Notes under the pieces: generated by a model
Databases searched by the model: none
Seen by the model: only the letters and a program-made list of their open reading frames with translations
Told to the model about the DNA's origin: nothing
Translations under genes and position numbers: made by a program
NCBI RefSeq assembly: GCF_016595235.1
Contig: NZ_JAENHL010000006.1
Span: 1,240,001 to 1,304,000 of the forward strand
Reading direction: 5' to 3'
Source: Taklimakanibacter albus
GTDB taxonomy: Bacteria > Pseudomonadota > Alphaproteobacteria > Rhizobiales > Aestuariivirgaceae
DNA length: 64,000 nucleotides
In this document: positions 1-8,235 of the stretch, one piece after another
Numbering within the stretch: position 1 is the first letter of the stretch
How the letters are laid out: every line of letters starts with the position of its first letter

Positions 1-1
1 A

Positions 2-901
2 GATGTCATGATGGCGGGCGAGAAGCCCGGCGGTCATGGTGAAAGATGCGTCGCCGTGGGGGTCCTCGACATGGCCTTGTGGGACATCGCGGCCAAGATC
101 GCCCGACAGCCGCTTTACGCATTGCTTGCCAAGAGGGTCTACCACGACACGCTGCTGCCTGATCGTGTCAAGGTCTATGCGGGTGGCGGTTACCCCTATC
201 CGGACAACGACACCGGACAGCTGGCGGACGAGATGCGGCGCATCGTCGATCTCGGCTTCACACACGCCAAGATGAAGATCGGCAACCCCGACATCGCGGT
301 CGATCTGAAACGGATCGAGGCGGCCGCGAAGGCGCTCGGGACTCCTGCCCGACTCGCCGTCGATGCCATGAACGTCTATCGCCGCGCAGATGCCCGTGTG
401 GCGGCCACGGCGCTCGCGCCGATGAATCTCTGGTGGTTCGAGGACGTCTGCAACCCGCATGATTTCGTGACTCAGTCAGCCGTCGCTTCTCTCTACCCCG
501 GTCCCCTGGGGGCGGGTGAACCACTTTTCTCTGAAGAAGAGGCTCTTCTGCTCGATGCGCATGGCGGCTTACGTCGAGATCGCGACGTCCTGCTCTTCGA
601 CCCGGTTCATTGTTATGGCGCGAGCGGATATGTCAATATTGTGCACGCTTTGACCAGGAGAGGAGAAGGCTGGCCGCGCTCGTCCTTCTGGCCGCATGGC
701 GGCCACCTGTTGAGCCTGCATCTGGTGGCGGTGCTGGGCCTTGGCGGCGCCGAGGTCACGCCTTTTGCCTTCCATCCCTTCTCGACCTTGTCCAAGAGCC
801 TGCCCATCGAGGACGGCTTCGTACGCTTGCCGCAGTCACCTGGCATCGGCTTCGAACTGAATGACGATATCATGCGGGCCTTCAAGACTGCTTTTGCCTG
901 A
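2..901 (+). CDS. Enolase-superfamily dehydratase, D-tartrate dehydratase-like (5' end cut by window edge)
   Basis: The frame is open to the left edge, so the N-terminal capping domain is missing and only the barrel is seen. Superfamily residues are in order: the KMK pair in AKMKIG on barrel strand 2, Asp in AVDAMN, Glu in WWFEDV, Glu in GAGEPLF, Asp in FDPVHCYG, and the general-base His in WPHGGHLLSLH. The KxK plus HGGH arrangement is the one I know from acid-sugar and D-tartrate dehydratases, which abstract a proton alpha to a carboxylate and eliminate water with Mg2+. Assignment to the superfamily is firm. The substrate is an inference, and no partner genes can be seen because the upstream side is outside the window. 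Confidence 0.75.
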   Translation, partial: DVMMAGEKPGGHGERCVAVGVLDMALWDIAAKIARQPLYALLAKRVYHDTLLPDRVKVYAGGGYPYPDNDTGQLADEMRRIVDLGFTHAKMKIGNPDIAVDLKRIEAAAKALGTPARLAVDAMNVYRRADARVAATALAPMNLWWFEDVCNPHDFVTQSAVASLYPGPLGAGEPLFSEEEALLLDAHGGLRRDRDVLLFDPVHCYGASGYVNIVHALTRRGEGWPRSSFWPHGGHLLSLHLVAVLGLGGAEVTPFAFHPFSTLSKSLPIEDGFVRLPQSPGIGFELNDDIMRAFKTAFA

Positions 902-903
902 GT

Positions 904-1668
904 TCAGATCAGGGACACCACCAGGACCCCGGCCCACAAGATCAGCAGCACACCGGTGAACTGGTGCAGGCGCCAATGCGCCGGCACGAGCTTTTCCACC
1001 AGCACATAAAGGGCCAGCCCGCCGATCCAGTTGGCTTCCATGACGCCCCCATAGAACAGCAAAAGCATCAAGGGGCCGCAGCACCCCGCGCAATAGAGCC
1101 CATGGGCGAGGCCTCGGCGATAGGCGGCCATCCTACCGGCGCGCCATTCTCCCGGCCGGAAGGCAATCGGCGACTGGCATTTCACCAGGCAGGACTGTTT
1201 GGCCGGCGTCAATTGATAGAGGCCGGCGAGTGTCAGAAGCGCCACGCCGACAATTTGGCTGGTGATCGCCATCATCGGCGTCATCTGAACGATACGCCCG
1301 ATACCGACATTGACGGCTGTGGCGATCAGCGCGAAGGCCGTCCACACGCTGACATAGCCGAGCGCGAAGGCGATCTCGAGAAGCCTGCGATCCGCGCCTG
1401 GCGACCATTTGCTGGCGATCGCCGCATCGGTGAGAAGCGCCGGCACGGCGGTGGGCAGCATCATCGCCATCATCATCGTCCACCACATGATGAAGACCAT
1501 GACGGCATAAAGGAATGCTCCTGCGCCGCTGTCGAGCATCATCAGCCGGTCGCCCGACCATTGCATGGCGAAGATGCAGAGCACGACGACCAGCGACAGG
1601 CTGGCAATGACGACGAGCCGCTGACGATGGAAGAGCGACGCAAAGAAAGCGCTCGCCGCGCTGCTCAC
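904..1668 (-). CDS. DUF2182 multi-pass membrane protein (copy 1)
   Basis: A 254-residue integral membrane protein with about six or seven hydrophobic segments. It matches the DUF2182 family, which is predicted to bind metal but has no established function. Visible family marks are AMMLPTAVP near residue 68, a CLVKC pair near 160 and a CAGCC cluster near 193, all conserved in the second copy at 32629-33375. The gene starts within the last codons of the DUF1326 gene (4-base ATGA overlap), so the two are co-translated. It ends two bases from the convergent dehydratase gene. I infer that the cysteines and methionines handle a metal in the membrane together with the DUF1326 partner. Confidence 0.85.
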   Translation of the reverse strand: MSSAASAFFASLFHRQRLVVIASLSLVVVLCIFAMQWSGDRLMMLDSGAGAFLYAVMVFIMWWTMMMAMMLPTAVPALLTDAAIASKWSPGADRRLLEIAFALGYVSVWTAFALIATAVNVGIGRIVQMTPMMAITSQIVGVALLTLAGLYQLTPAKQSCLVKCQSPIAFRPGEWRAGRMAAYRRGLAHGLYCAGCCGPLMLLLFYGGVMEANWIGGLALYVLVEKLVPAHWRLHQFTGVLLILWAGVLVVSLI

Positions 1669-2294
1669 CGCACGATGCCCTCGCCGGTCATGTGGATCAT
1701 GGTCAGATGCGCATGCCGTCCCGACCAGTCGAGCGGGATCGCGCCTTGCGTCTTCGTCGTGCTGCTGGCGAATTCAGCGGCAAGAAATTCGAAACCGTTG
1801 CGCAGAGACAGCTTGGGCCGATGCGGCTGGCCCGTCACCGGATTGCGGATCGGCTCTGCCTTTGCGTCGACGACACCGTCGACCTTGATATGTCCGGTCG
1901 CCGCATCGATGTCGGCGGCAAAGGCGATCGCCTTGAACAAGGGCTCATGCACCTTGTCGATCATCGAGCTGAACACCTGGAAATAAGTGGCGCCCGGCTG
2001 GCTCTCCTGCCCCGACATGATGGTGAGAAGAGCTTCGCGTTGCTTAGGGCTTGCCCGCTCATCGACGATAGGCTGCGCCTGGCCATGGCCTTCATGGATG
2101 GCGCCTGGCCACGCAAAGACCCCGGCCCAATGCAGCCCGTCGAGCCGCACATCGCCGAAATGGCCCTTGTCGATGCGCATGCCGACCGTGGCGGTGCAGT
2201 TGCCGTGGGTCGGCAGCGCATTGAACTGACAAGGGCAACCATAGGCGCAATTACACGTCGCGATCTCGGGGCCGCGGATCATCCAATCGATCAT
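1665..2294 (-). CDS. DUF1326 cysteine-cluster protein (copy 1)
   Basis: This 209-residue soluble protein carries the DUF1326 signature near its N-terminus, the CNCAYGCPC cluster (Cys-x-Cys-x3-Cys-x-Cys, residues about 14-22), followed by another Cys in HGNCTA. The cluster suggests binding of a soft metal ion, though no biochemical role is established for the family. It is the first gene of a two-gene operon with DUF2182 and is transcribed away from the ArsR-SRPBCC pair. The shared 106-bp intergenic region contains two dyads, so the ArsR protein may control both directions. A second, diverged copy lies at 32005-32619. Confidence 0.85.
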   Translation of the reverse strand: MIDWMIRGPEIATCNCAYGCPCQFNALPTHGNCTATVGMRIDKGHFGDVRLDGLHWAGVFAWPGAIHEGHGQAQPIVDERASPKQREALLTIMSGQESQPGATYFQVFSSMIDKVHEPLFKAIAFAADIDAATGHIKVDGVVDAKAEPIRNPVTGQPHRPKLSLRNGFEFLAAEFASSTTKTQGAIPLDWSGRHAHLTMIHMTGEGIVR

Positions 2295-2376
2295 GGCGAT
2301 CGTCCTCCTGGGGCTGCCCTCCGTCTCGATTATCGAACTGACGGCAAGGTAAATCTACTTAAGAGTTTGACAGAAC

Positions 2377-2409
2377 GTAAGCGCAAGCTTACAGTAAGCT
2401 ATGACTTAC
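2377..2409. promoter_or_regulatory. Two tandem 16-bp dyads at the arsR start, probable ArsR operator
   Basis: GTAAGCGCAAGCTTAC (2377-2392) is a perfect 6-4-6 inverted repeat. One base later GTAAGCTATGACTTAC (2394-2409) repeats the same arms with one mismatch pair and contains the ATG of the arsR gene at 2401. The centres are 17 bp apart. Dyads of this size are typical for ArsR-family dimers. The position suggests autoregulation and probably control of the divergent DUF1326 operon. Binding is inferred. Confidence 0.6.
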
Positions 2410-2709
2410 CTATTTAGTGCTTTGGCCGATCCGACCCGTCGCCAGATCTTTGAACGCCTCGCCAAGGGCGCGCAGCCGGTGGGCAAGTTGGCGCAAGGCC
2501 TGCCGATCAGCCGGCCCGCGGTTTCGCAGCATCTGGCGGCGCTGAAAGCGGCCGGGCTCGTCACCGATCACGCCGAGGGCACCCGCCGCATCTATAGGAT
2601 CGATCCCAAAGGTCTCGCCGCCATCCGGATCTGGCTCGACCAGTTCTGGACCGAAGCTCTCGATGGTTATGTCGCCGAAGTCGAACGCTCATCAGAAGAT
2701 CCGTCATGA
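2401..2709 (+). CDS. ArsR-family winged-helix transcriptional regulator
   Basis: A 102-residue single-domain regulator. The N-terminal ALADPTRRQIFERLA stretch, the recognition helix region SRPAVSQHLAALKAAGLV (residues about 40-57) and the wing EGTRRIYRID are standard for the ArsR subgroup that pairs with SRPBCC/AHSA1 proteins. I see no metal-binding CxC motif in the recognition helix, so classic arsenic sensing is unlikely. The start at 2401 has no clear ribosome-binding site and lies inside the second operator dyad, so the mRNA may be leaderless. The SRPBCC gene begins with a 4-base ATGA overlap. Confidence 0.85.
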   Translation: MTYLFSALADPTRRQIFERLAKGAQPVGKLAQGLPISRPAVSQHLAALKAAGLVTDHAEGTRRIYRIDPKGLAAIRIWLDQFWTEALDGYVAEVERSSEDPS

Positions 2710-3182
2710 ACCTCCATATTTCCCCTGCCCCCGTCCGCAAGAGCATCGTCGTCAAAGCCGGCATCGACAAAGCTTTCGCCGTCTTCACCGGCCGCATGGG
2801 GCGCTGGTGGCCGAAGAGCCATTCGATCAACCGCGCCACCGAGCAGATCGATGTCGTGCTGGAGCCGCAGCTGCGGGGCCGCTGGTATGAGCGCGGCGCC
2901 GACGGCTCCGAATGCCAGTGGGGCCATGTCCTGGCCTGGGAGCCACCGAGCCGCGTGCTGCTCGCCTGGCAGATCGGCGCCGACTGGAAGTTCGATGCGG
3001 ATTTTCTGACCGAGGTCGAGATCCGCTTTACCGCCGAAAACGCGCGCACGACGCGCATCGATCTCGAGCACCGGAATCTCGAGCGTTTCGGCGAAAAAGC
3101 CGCCGAGTCGCGCGCAGCCTTCGACAGCGAAGGCGGCTGGATGGGCATTCTCAAAGTCTATGCGGAGACCGCAACGGCCTAA
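2706..3182 (+). CDS. SRPBCC (AHSA1-like) domain protein
   Basis: A 158-residue protein of the START/Bet v1-like SRPBCC superfamily, AHSA1 branch. The recognisable pattern is the start VRKSIVVKAGIDKAFAVFT, the GRWYERGADG turn and the end with FDSEGGWMGILKVY, where the domain forms a hydrophobic ligand cavity. It is translationally coupled to the ArsR gene by an ATGA overlap, a pairing common in Alphaproteobacteria in which the SRPBCC partner may bind the effector. Ligand and role are unknown. Its stop codon interleaves with that of the convergent XRE gene. Confidence 0.8.
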   Translation: MNLHISPAPVRKSIVVKAGIDKAFAVFTGRMGRWWPKSHSINRATEQIDVVLEPQLRGRWYERGADGSECQWGHVLAWEPPSRVLLAWQIGADWKFDADFLTEVEIRFTAENARTTRIDLEHRNLERFGEKAAESRAAFDSEGGWMGILKVYAETATA

Positions 3183-3796
3183 TTGGATTCAGAGCCCATC
3201 TGGCGCAGCACCAGCACCATGGTCGCATGGGCATAGTCCGTGCCCGGATTGAACAACCGGTGCGGACGGTCACCACGGAACCTGACGGATTCGCCGGTCT
3301 TGATGAGGCGGGTCTCGCCGTCGCAGGTCACTTCAAGCTCACCTTTGAGCAGATAGAGATGCTCGACGGTACCGGCCGGATGCGGGTCGGATTCGAGCGC
3401 CCCGCCTGGGCGCGCCTGGAAATCATACCACTGCAGCTGCTCGACCAGATTGAGCGGCCCGGCGATCGCCAGCCGGCACAGCCCGTCCTGGCTTTCGAGG
3501 ATCGGCACCCCCGATTTGCCCTGGACCTCGACGAAATTGGGATCGTCGTCGTGCTTGAGCACCTCGTCGATCGTCGTATCGAGGGCGCGGGACAGCCGGT
3601 AGACGGTGCCGATGGTCGGGTTGGTTTCGTTGCGCTCGATCTGCGAAATGATCGATTTCGCGACGCCAGAATGCTCCGAAAGCTCGCCCAAGGACATGTT
3701 ATAGGCCTTGCGCAACCTCTGGATGGTCTTGCCGAGGGCTGGGGTCACATCGGTTGCCTGGGCGTCGCCTGATTTACGCCCGCGGCGCGTTGACAT
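3179..3796 (-). CDS. XRE-family regulator with C-terminal cupin domain, candidate sulfur regulator
   Basis: A 205-residue protein with an N-terminal HTH_3 domain (residues about 22-80, with LGELSEHSGVAKSIISQIER as the helix-turn-helix) and a C-terminal cupin_2 barrel (about 110-195: HPAGTVEHLYLLKGELEV and RFRGDRPHRLFNPG). Such proteins usually bind a small effector in the cupin. It is divergent from the sulfate assimilation operon, with two adjacent 16-bp dyads in the gap. The same dyad recurs before the rhodanese-metZ operon and a peroxiredoxin gene. I infer that it senses a sulfur metabolite and controls these promoters. The domain call is firm; the regulon is a hypothesis. Confidence 0.85.
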   Translation of the reverse strand: MSTRRGRKSGDAQATDVTPALGKTIQRLRKAYNMSLGELSEHSGVAKSIISQIERNETNPTIGTVYRLSRALDTTIDEVLKHDDDPNFVEVQGKSGVPILESQDGLCRLAIAGPLNLVEQLQWYDFQARPGGALESDPHPAGTVEHLYLLKGELEVTCDGETRLIKTGESVRFRGDRPHRLFNPGTDYAHATMVLVLRQMGSESN

Positions 3797-3822
3797 TCCG
3801 GCGTTCCTTCTTTAGAACAGCT

Positions 3823-3854
3823 GTTCGTAATAACGAACGTTCGGATTGTCGAAC
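3823..3854. promoter_or_regulatory. Two adjacent GTTC-N8-GAAC dyads between XRE and sulfur operon
   Basis: GTTCGTAATAACGAAC (3823-3838) is followed with no gap by GTTCGGATTGTCGAAC (3839-3854). Both are 16-bp inverted repeats with the same outer arms. GAACAGCTGTTC (3815-3826), a perfect palindrome, overlaps the left edge. The block lies 27 bp from the XRE start and 114 bp before the ferredoxin start. Two matching single copies occur at 11501-11516 and 17234-17249. This is the likely operator of the assimilation operon and of the regulator itself. Confidence 0.65.
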
Positions 3855-3968
3855 AGCGTGATTGCTTCTTCTACCGCCAGATTCCCCAGAGAATCAACAG
3901 GAATCTCAAGGCTGAAAGCGCGCTATGTCCCGCAAACCGAGCGTGCTGATGAACGAACGGTAAGACTA

Positions 3969-4283
3969 ATGGGCGTCATTCGCATAACCGATCTGGACGG
4001 CAAGGACCACGAGCTCGATGCGGTGGAAGGCTGGCGGATCATGGAGATCATCCGCGAGCACGGCTTTGAAGTCGGCGGCCTGTGCGGCGGCGCCTGCGCC
4101 TGCGCTACCTGCCATGTCGAAGTCTGCGCCAAATGGGTTCCGAAGCTTCATCCGGCGCGCGACGAGGAAGAAGCCATGCTGGACGAGGTGCCGATCCTGA
4201 CCCCGACGTCCAGACTTTCTTGCCAGATCATCTACACGCCCGATCTCGACGGGCTCGCAGTCAAGCTTGTACCCCAGGCTTGA
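3969..4283 (+). CDS. [2Fe-2S] ferredoxin, adrenodoxin type, first gene of sulfur assimilation operon
   Basis: A 104-residue ferredoxin with the four cluster ligands in adrenodoxin spacing: C39-x5-C45-x2-C48-x36-C85 (CGGACACATC and SRLSCQI). I start it at ATG 3969, which gives the usual family N-terminus (MGVIRITDLDG). The longer frame from 3846 would run through the operator. It lies 11 bases before cysG and probably supplies electrons to the siroheme sulfite reductase encoded three genes downstream, since no NADPH-dependent flavoprotein subunit (CysJ) is present. A similar ferredoxin is encoded at 23547-23867 in an unrelated operon. Confidence 0.88.
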   Translation: MGVIRITDLDGKDHELDAVEGWRIMEIIREHGFEVGGLCGGACACATCHVEVCAKWVPKLHPARDEEEAMLDEVPILTPTSRLSCQIIYTPDLDGLAVKLVPQA

Positions 4284-4294
4284 GGAGATGTGAC

Positions 4295-5710
4295 ATGCGT
4301 TACTTCCCTCTCTTTCTCGATCTCGACAACCGCAAGGCGATCATCGTCGGCGGCGGCGAGGAGGCTTTGCGCAAAGCGCGCCTTCTCCTGAAGACGAAGG
4401 CCAGGATCGAGCTTATCGCGCCGGTGCTCCATGAGGAGCTCAAGTCCTATCTGAAGGAAGGCCGCCTCGCCTGGGTTGCGAAGCATTTCGCGCCCGCTCT
4501 TCTCGATGATGCGGCTCTCGTTTATTCGTCCGACGACGATCTGCACGCGGACGTCTCCGCCGCGGCGCGTGCGCGCGGCATCCCGGTCAATGCGGTCGAT
4601 GATGCCGCTTTGTCGACCTTCATCACACCCTCGATCGTCGATCGCGATCCGGTCGTGGTGGCGATCGGCACCGAAGGCACGGCGCCGGTGCTCGGCATGG
4701 GCCTGCGCAGCCGCATCGAGGCGCTGCTGCCGCAGACTTTAGGCTCACTCGCCACCGCCGCGAGCGGCCTGCGCGATCACGTCGCCGAGCGGGTGCCGCA
4801 TGGCAATCGCCGCCGCTCCTTCTGGCAACGTTTCTTCTTCGGATCGATCCGCGAGTCCTTCCTCGCCGGCGATGCGAAAAACTATTCCCGCGAGCTCGAG
4901 GCTGCGCTCATCGATGACTCCTCCCCGTCGGTTGGCCGCGTCTCGCTCGTGGGAGCCGGCCCGGGCGATCCGGAGCTCCTCACCCTCAAGGCGCAGCGCA
5001 AGCTGCAGGAAGCCGACGTCATCGTTTATGACCGCCTCATCGGCCCCGGCATTCTCGAGCTGGCGCGCCGTGATGCGGTACGTATTCCGGTCGGCAAGAA
5101 GCCGTTCGAGCCCTCGCCCAAGCAGTCGGAGATCAATACGATCCTGATCCGCGAGGCGAAGGCCGGCCGTCATGTCGTGCGCCTGAAGGGTGGCGATCCT
5201 TATATCTTCGGCCGCGGCGGCGAGGAGCAGGCCGCCCTTATCGCGCAAGGCATTGCCGTCGATGTCGTTCCCGGCATCACCGCAGCACTTGGCTGCGCCG
5301 CCTCGGTTGGCCTGCCGCTGACGCAGCGCGGCCAGAACCGGTCGATCACGCTTTTGACCGGCACCGCCGAAGACGGCCTCGCCGATCAGGACTGGAAGGC
5401 GCTCGCCAAACCCGGCCAGGCCTTCGCCATCTATATGGGCGTCAACGCCGCCGGCGATATCTCCGCCGAGCTGCTCGACGCCGGCATCGACCATGCAACG
5501 CCGGTGACGGTCGTCGAGAACGGTACGCTCGCCAATGAGCGGGTGATGATGTGTAGCATCGGCTCGCTGTGGGAGACTCTCACGCTCAACGGCGTCGAAG
5601 GTCCCGCCATCATCTATGTCGGCCTCAAACCTGCGAAGACCTCGGCCGATATCCTTCCCTTCCCCGCCCGCGACGAAACCGGGCAGCATGTTTTGAGAGC
5701 AGTGTCATGA
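4295..5710 (+). CDS. cysG: Siroheme synthase CysG (multifunctional)
   Basis: A 471-residue fusion. The N-terminal half is precorrin-2 dehydrogenase/sirohydrochlorin ferrochelatase, with the NAD-binding loop VGGGEEALRKARLL at residues about 18-31. The C-terminal half, from about 213, is uroporphyrinogen-III C-methyltransferase, with VGAGPGDPELLTLKA near 218 and RLKGGDPYIFGRGGEE near 294. It converts uroporphyrinogen III to siroheme, the prosthetic group of the sulfite reductase encoded two genes downstream. ATG 4295 is preceded by GAGGAG at 4282-4287; the frame extends further upstream, but that part overlaps the ferredoxin gene in another frame. The stop overlaps the next start (ATGA). Confidence 0.93.
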   Translation: MRYFPLFLDLDNRKAIIVGGGEEALRKARLLLKTKARIELIAPVLHEELKSYLKEGRLAWVAKHFAPALLDDAALVYSSDDDLHADVSAAARARGIPVNAVDDAALSTFITPSIVDRDPVVVAIGTEGTAPVLGMGLRSRIEALLPQTLGSLATAASGLRDHVAERVPHGNRRRSFWQRFFFGSIRESFLAGDAKNYSRELEAALIDDSSPSVGRVSLVGAGPGDPELLTLKAQRKLQEADVIVYDRLIGPGILELARRDAVRIPVGKKPFEPSPKQSEINTILIREAKAGRHVVRLKGGDPYIFGRGGEEQAALIAQGIAVDVVPGITAALGCAASVGLPLTQRGQNRSITLLTGTAEDGLADQDWKALAKPGQAFAIYMGVNAAGDISAELLDAGIDHATPVTVVENGTLANERVMMCSIGSLWETLTLNGVEGPAIIYVGLKPAKTSADILPFPARDETGQHVLRAVS

Positions 5711-6054
5711 CGACTACCGCAACCGAAAAGGGCAAGATCCTCACCGCCAACCGTCTGCGCGACGGCGAAGTCGTCTTCCTCACCCATTCCGGCGAATGGA
5801 GCGAGAATATCGACGGCGCCGTGCTCGCCACCGAGCCGCAGGCCCAGGCTGCGCTCGAAGCGCGCGGCAAGGGCGACGAGCGCGTCAATCTGGTGACCGG
5901 CACTTATCTGTTCGACGCCGAGCGTCGCGACGGCCACGTCTTCGCCAGCCACATCAAGGAACGCATCCGGTCGCTGGGCCCCACCGTCAGGGTGGATCTC
6001 GGCAAGCAGGCCGAAGGCAAGGGTGGCCACTTCGCCGCCCTGCAGGGAGTTTGA
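5707..6054 (+). CDS. DUF2849 domain protein of the sulfite reductase operon
   Basis: A 115-residue protein that starts by ATGA overlap with cysG and ends just before cysI. It matches the DUF2849 family: KILTANRLRDGEVVFLT at the N-terminus and a central NLVTGTYLFDAE stretch. The family is found almost only between cysG and cysI in Alphaproteobacteria and has no assigned biochemical function. The location suggests an accessory role in sulfite reductase maturation or activity. No cysteines or membrane segments are visible. Confidence 0.82.
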   Translation: MTTTATEKGKILTANRLRDGEVVFLTHSGEWSENIDGAVLATEPQAQAALEARGKGDERVNLVTGTYLFDAERRDGHVFASHIKERIRSLGPTVRVDLGKQAEGKGGHFAALQGV

Positions 6055-6055
6055 C

Positions 6056-7711
6056 ATGTATCGCTACGACGAGTTCGACAGTCAGTTCGTCAATGACCGG
6101 GTGTCGCAATTCCGCGACCAGGCCAACCGCCGTCTTACCGGTGAGCTCAGCGAGGACGAGTTCCGTCCGCTGCGCCTGATGAACGGCCTCTATCTGCAGC
6201 TTCACGCCTATATGCTGCGGATCGCCGTTCCCTATGGCTCGCTCGATTCAGCCAAGCTCAACACGCTGGCTTACATCGCCGAGAAGTGGGATCGCGGCTA
6301 CGGCCATTTCACCACCCGTCAGAACCTGCAGTTCAACTGGATCAAGCTCGAGGACACTGCCGACATCCTGGCCAAGCTCGCCGAGGTCGAGATGCATGCC
6401 ATCCAGACCTCCGGCAACTGCATCCGCAATGTGACGACGGATCAGTGGGCGGGTGCCGCGGCCGATGAAATCGCCGATCCGCGCCCCATCGGCGAGCTGG
6501 TGCGCCAGTGGTCGAGCCTTCATCCCGAATTCTCCTATCTGCCGCGCAAGTTCAAGATCGCCGTCACCGGCTCGCCGAACGACCGCGCCGCTGTCCGGGT
6601 GCATGACATCGGCCTCAGACTGCATCTCAACGATCGGGGCGAGCGCGGCTGGGAAGTCCTGGTCGGCGGCGGCCTGGGCCGCACCCCGGTGATCGCCGTC
6701 ACCGTGCGCGACTTCCTGCCGGAGCATGAGCTGATCGCCTATCTCGAAGCCATCATGCGCGTCTACAATCTCTACGGCCGGCGCGACAACAAATACAAAG
6801 CCCGCATCAAGATCCTCGTCCATGAGATCGGCGCGGAGAAGTTCCGCGCCGAGGTCGAGACTGAATATGCCCGCCGCCCGCATGCCGACACCAAGGTCGA
6901 AGAGCGCGAATTGCAGCGCATCTCCGCCTATTTCGCCGCACCGCAATTCGAGAAGCTGCCGCGCTGGTCGGCAACCTTCGAGGAGGCGCGCGCCAAGAAC
7001 AAGGACTTCGCCAACTGGGTGCGCACCAATATCGCCGCCCATCGCGCCGACGGCTATGCGATCGTCAACATCTCGCTGAAGCCCGAAGGCGGCATCCCGG
7101 GCGATGCGACGGCCGATCAGATGCGCGTCGTGGCCGATCTGGCGCAGCGCTACAGCTTCGACGAGATCCGTGTCAGCCATCATCAGAATCTGGTGCTGCC
7201 GCATGTGAAGCGCGACGATCTCTTCGCCATCTGGAAGGTGCTGCAGGCCTCCGAGCTCGCCACCTCCAATATCGGGCTCGCCGGCGACATCATCGCCTGC
7301 CCCGGCCTCGATTATTGCTCGCTGGCGACGGCGCGCTCGATCCCGATCGCGCAGTCGATCTCGCGCAAATTCGCCGATCTCAACCGTCAGCACGAGATCG
7401 GTCCCCTGCGCATCAACATATCGGGCTGCATCAATGCCTGCGGCCACCACCATGTCGCCCATATCGGCATTCTCGGCCTCGATAAGAAGGGCGAGGAGTT
7501 CTACCAGATCACGCTCGGCGGCTCTTCCGCCGACAGCGCTTCGATCGGCACCATCCTCGGCCCCGGTTTCGCCGGCGAAGACGTGCCGGAGGCTATCGAG
7601 AAGATCGTCAACACCTATCTCGCTCGTCGCCAGCCGGGCGAGGAGTTCCTTGCCGCCTATCGCAGATTAGGCCCGCAACCTTTCAAGGAGGCGCTCTATG
7701 CCGCTGCTTAA
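6056..7711 (+). CDS. cysI: Siroheme/[4Fe-4S] sulfite reductase hemoprotein (ferredoxin-type nitrite/sulfite reductase family)
   Basis: A 551-residue enzyme reducing sulfite to sulfide with six electrons. Both ferredoxin-like repeats are present. The first contains TTRQNLQFNWIKLED and TSGNCIRNVTTD. The second carries the cluster ligands C415-x5-C421 (CPGLDYC) and C458-x3-C462 (GCINACG), the canonical spacing for the bridged siroheme-Fe4S4 centre. ATG 6056 is placed by GGGAG at 6045-6049. It is flanked by genes for siroheme synthesis, DUF2849, DUF934 and CysH, so sulfite rather than nitrite is the expected substrate. The ferredoxin at the head of the operon is the likely electron donor. Confidence 0.93.
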   Translation: MYRYDEFDSQFVNDRVSQFRDQANRRLTGELSEDEFRPLRLMNGLYLQLHAYMLRIAVPYGSLDSAKLNTLAYIAEKWDRGYGHFTTRQNLQFNWIKLEDTADILAKLAEVEMHAIQTSGNCIRNVTTDQWAGAAADEIADPRPIGELVRQWSSLHPEFSYLPRKFKIAVTGSPNDRAAVRVHDIGLRLHLNDRGERGWEVLVGGGLGRTPVIAVTVRDFLPEHELIAYLEAIMRVYNLYGRRDNKYKARIKILVHEIGAEKFRAEVETEYARRPHADTKVEERELQRISAYFAAPQFEKLPRWSATFEEARAKNKDFANWVRTNIAAHRADGYAIVNISLKPEGGIPGDATADQMRVVADLAQRYSFDEIRVSHHQNLVLPHVKRDDLFAIWKVLQASELATSNIGLAGDIIACPGLDYCSLATARSIPIAQSISRKFADLNRQHEIGPLRINISGCINACGHHHVAHIGILGLDKKGEEFYQITLGGSSADSASIGTILGPGFAGEDVPEAIEKIVNTYLARRQPGEEFLAAYRRLGPQPFKEALYAAA

Positions 7712-8228
7712 GAACGGTTCCATCATCATCGACGACTGGATCACCCTGGGCCTCGACGATCCGAAGCCCGACAGCGGCGACATCGTCGTTCCCTATGCGC
7801 GCCTCCTGAAAGAGTGGGAGAGCCTCACCGACCATGACGGCCGGCTCGGCGTTATCTTCACTAATATCGATCGGGTCGAGGCGCTCACTTTGTTCCTGCC
7901 GCGCCTCGCGCTGATCGTGCTGCCCTTCCCGTCCTTCACCGACGGACGGGCCTATTCGCTGGCGCGCCAGATCCGCGAGACCGGCTATGGCCGCGAATTG
8001 CGTGCCGCCGGCAATGTGCTGCCTGACCAGGTGCAGTTCATGCTGCAGGTCGGTTTCGACTCGTTCGAGATCGGCGACCGCTTCACCGCCGAGGTCTGGC
8101 TCAAGGCGTCGCGGCAGATGTCGCTTGCCTATCAGCGCGGCCTCTATCGCACCCCGGGCCAGCACGACGTGTGGAGCGAGCGCCACCGCGAAGCCGAGCC
8201 CTGGCTCGAACAGCCGCATGCCGGGTAG
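7698..8228 (+). CDS. DUF934 protein of the sulfite reductase operon
   Basis: A 176-residue protein whose start lies 14 bases inside the end of cysI, indicating coupled translation. It matches DUF934, a family that sits next to cysI in many proteobacteria. Its core SLARQIRETGYGRELRAAGNVLPDQVQFMLQVGFDSFE is typical, but I cannot assign catalytic residues. Its constant linkage suggests an accessory role in sulfite reduction. It ends 7 bases before cysH. Confidence 0.85.
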   Translation: MPLLKNGSIIIDDWITLGLDDPKPDSGDIVVPYARLLKEWESLTDHDGRLGVIFTNIDRVEALTLFLPRLALIVLPFPSFTDGRAYSLARQIRETGYGRELRAAGNVLPDQVQFMLQVGFDSFEIGDRFTAEVWLKASRQMSLAYQRGLYRTPGQHDVWSERHREAEPWLEQPHAG

Positions 8229-8235
8229 ATAATCC

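Noticed and set aside
964-1986. Plus-strand frame of 340 codons opposite the DUF2182/DUF1326 pair
   Set aside because: It is the antisense of two genes with clear family motifs and shows no domain itself.
2401-2709. ArsR protein as an arsenic sensor
   Set aside because: No Cys pair in the recognition helix and no arsenic genes nearby; the SRPBCC partner points to another subgroup.
3846-3968. N-terminal extension of the ferredoxin in the sulfur operon
   Set aside because: The extra 41 residues do not resemble ferredoxins and would put the second operator dyad inside the gene.
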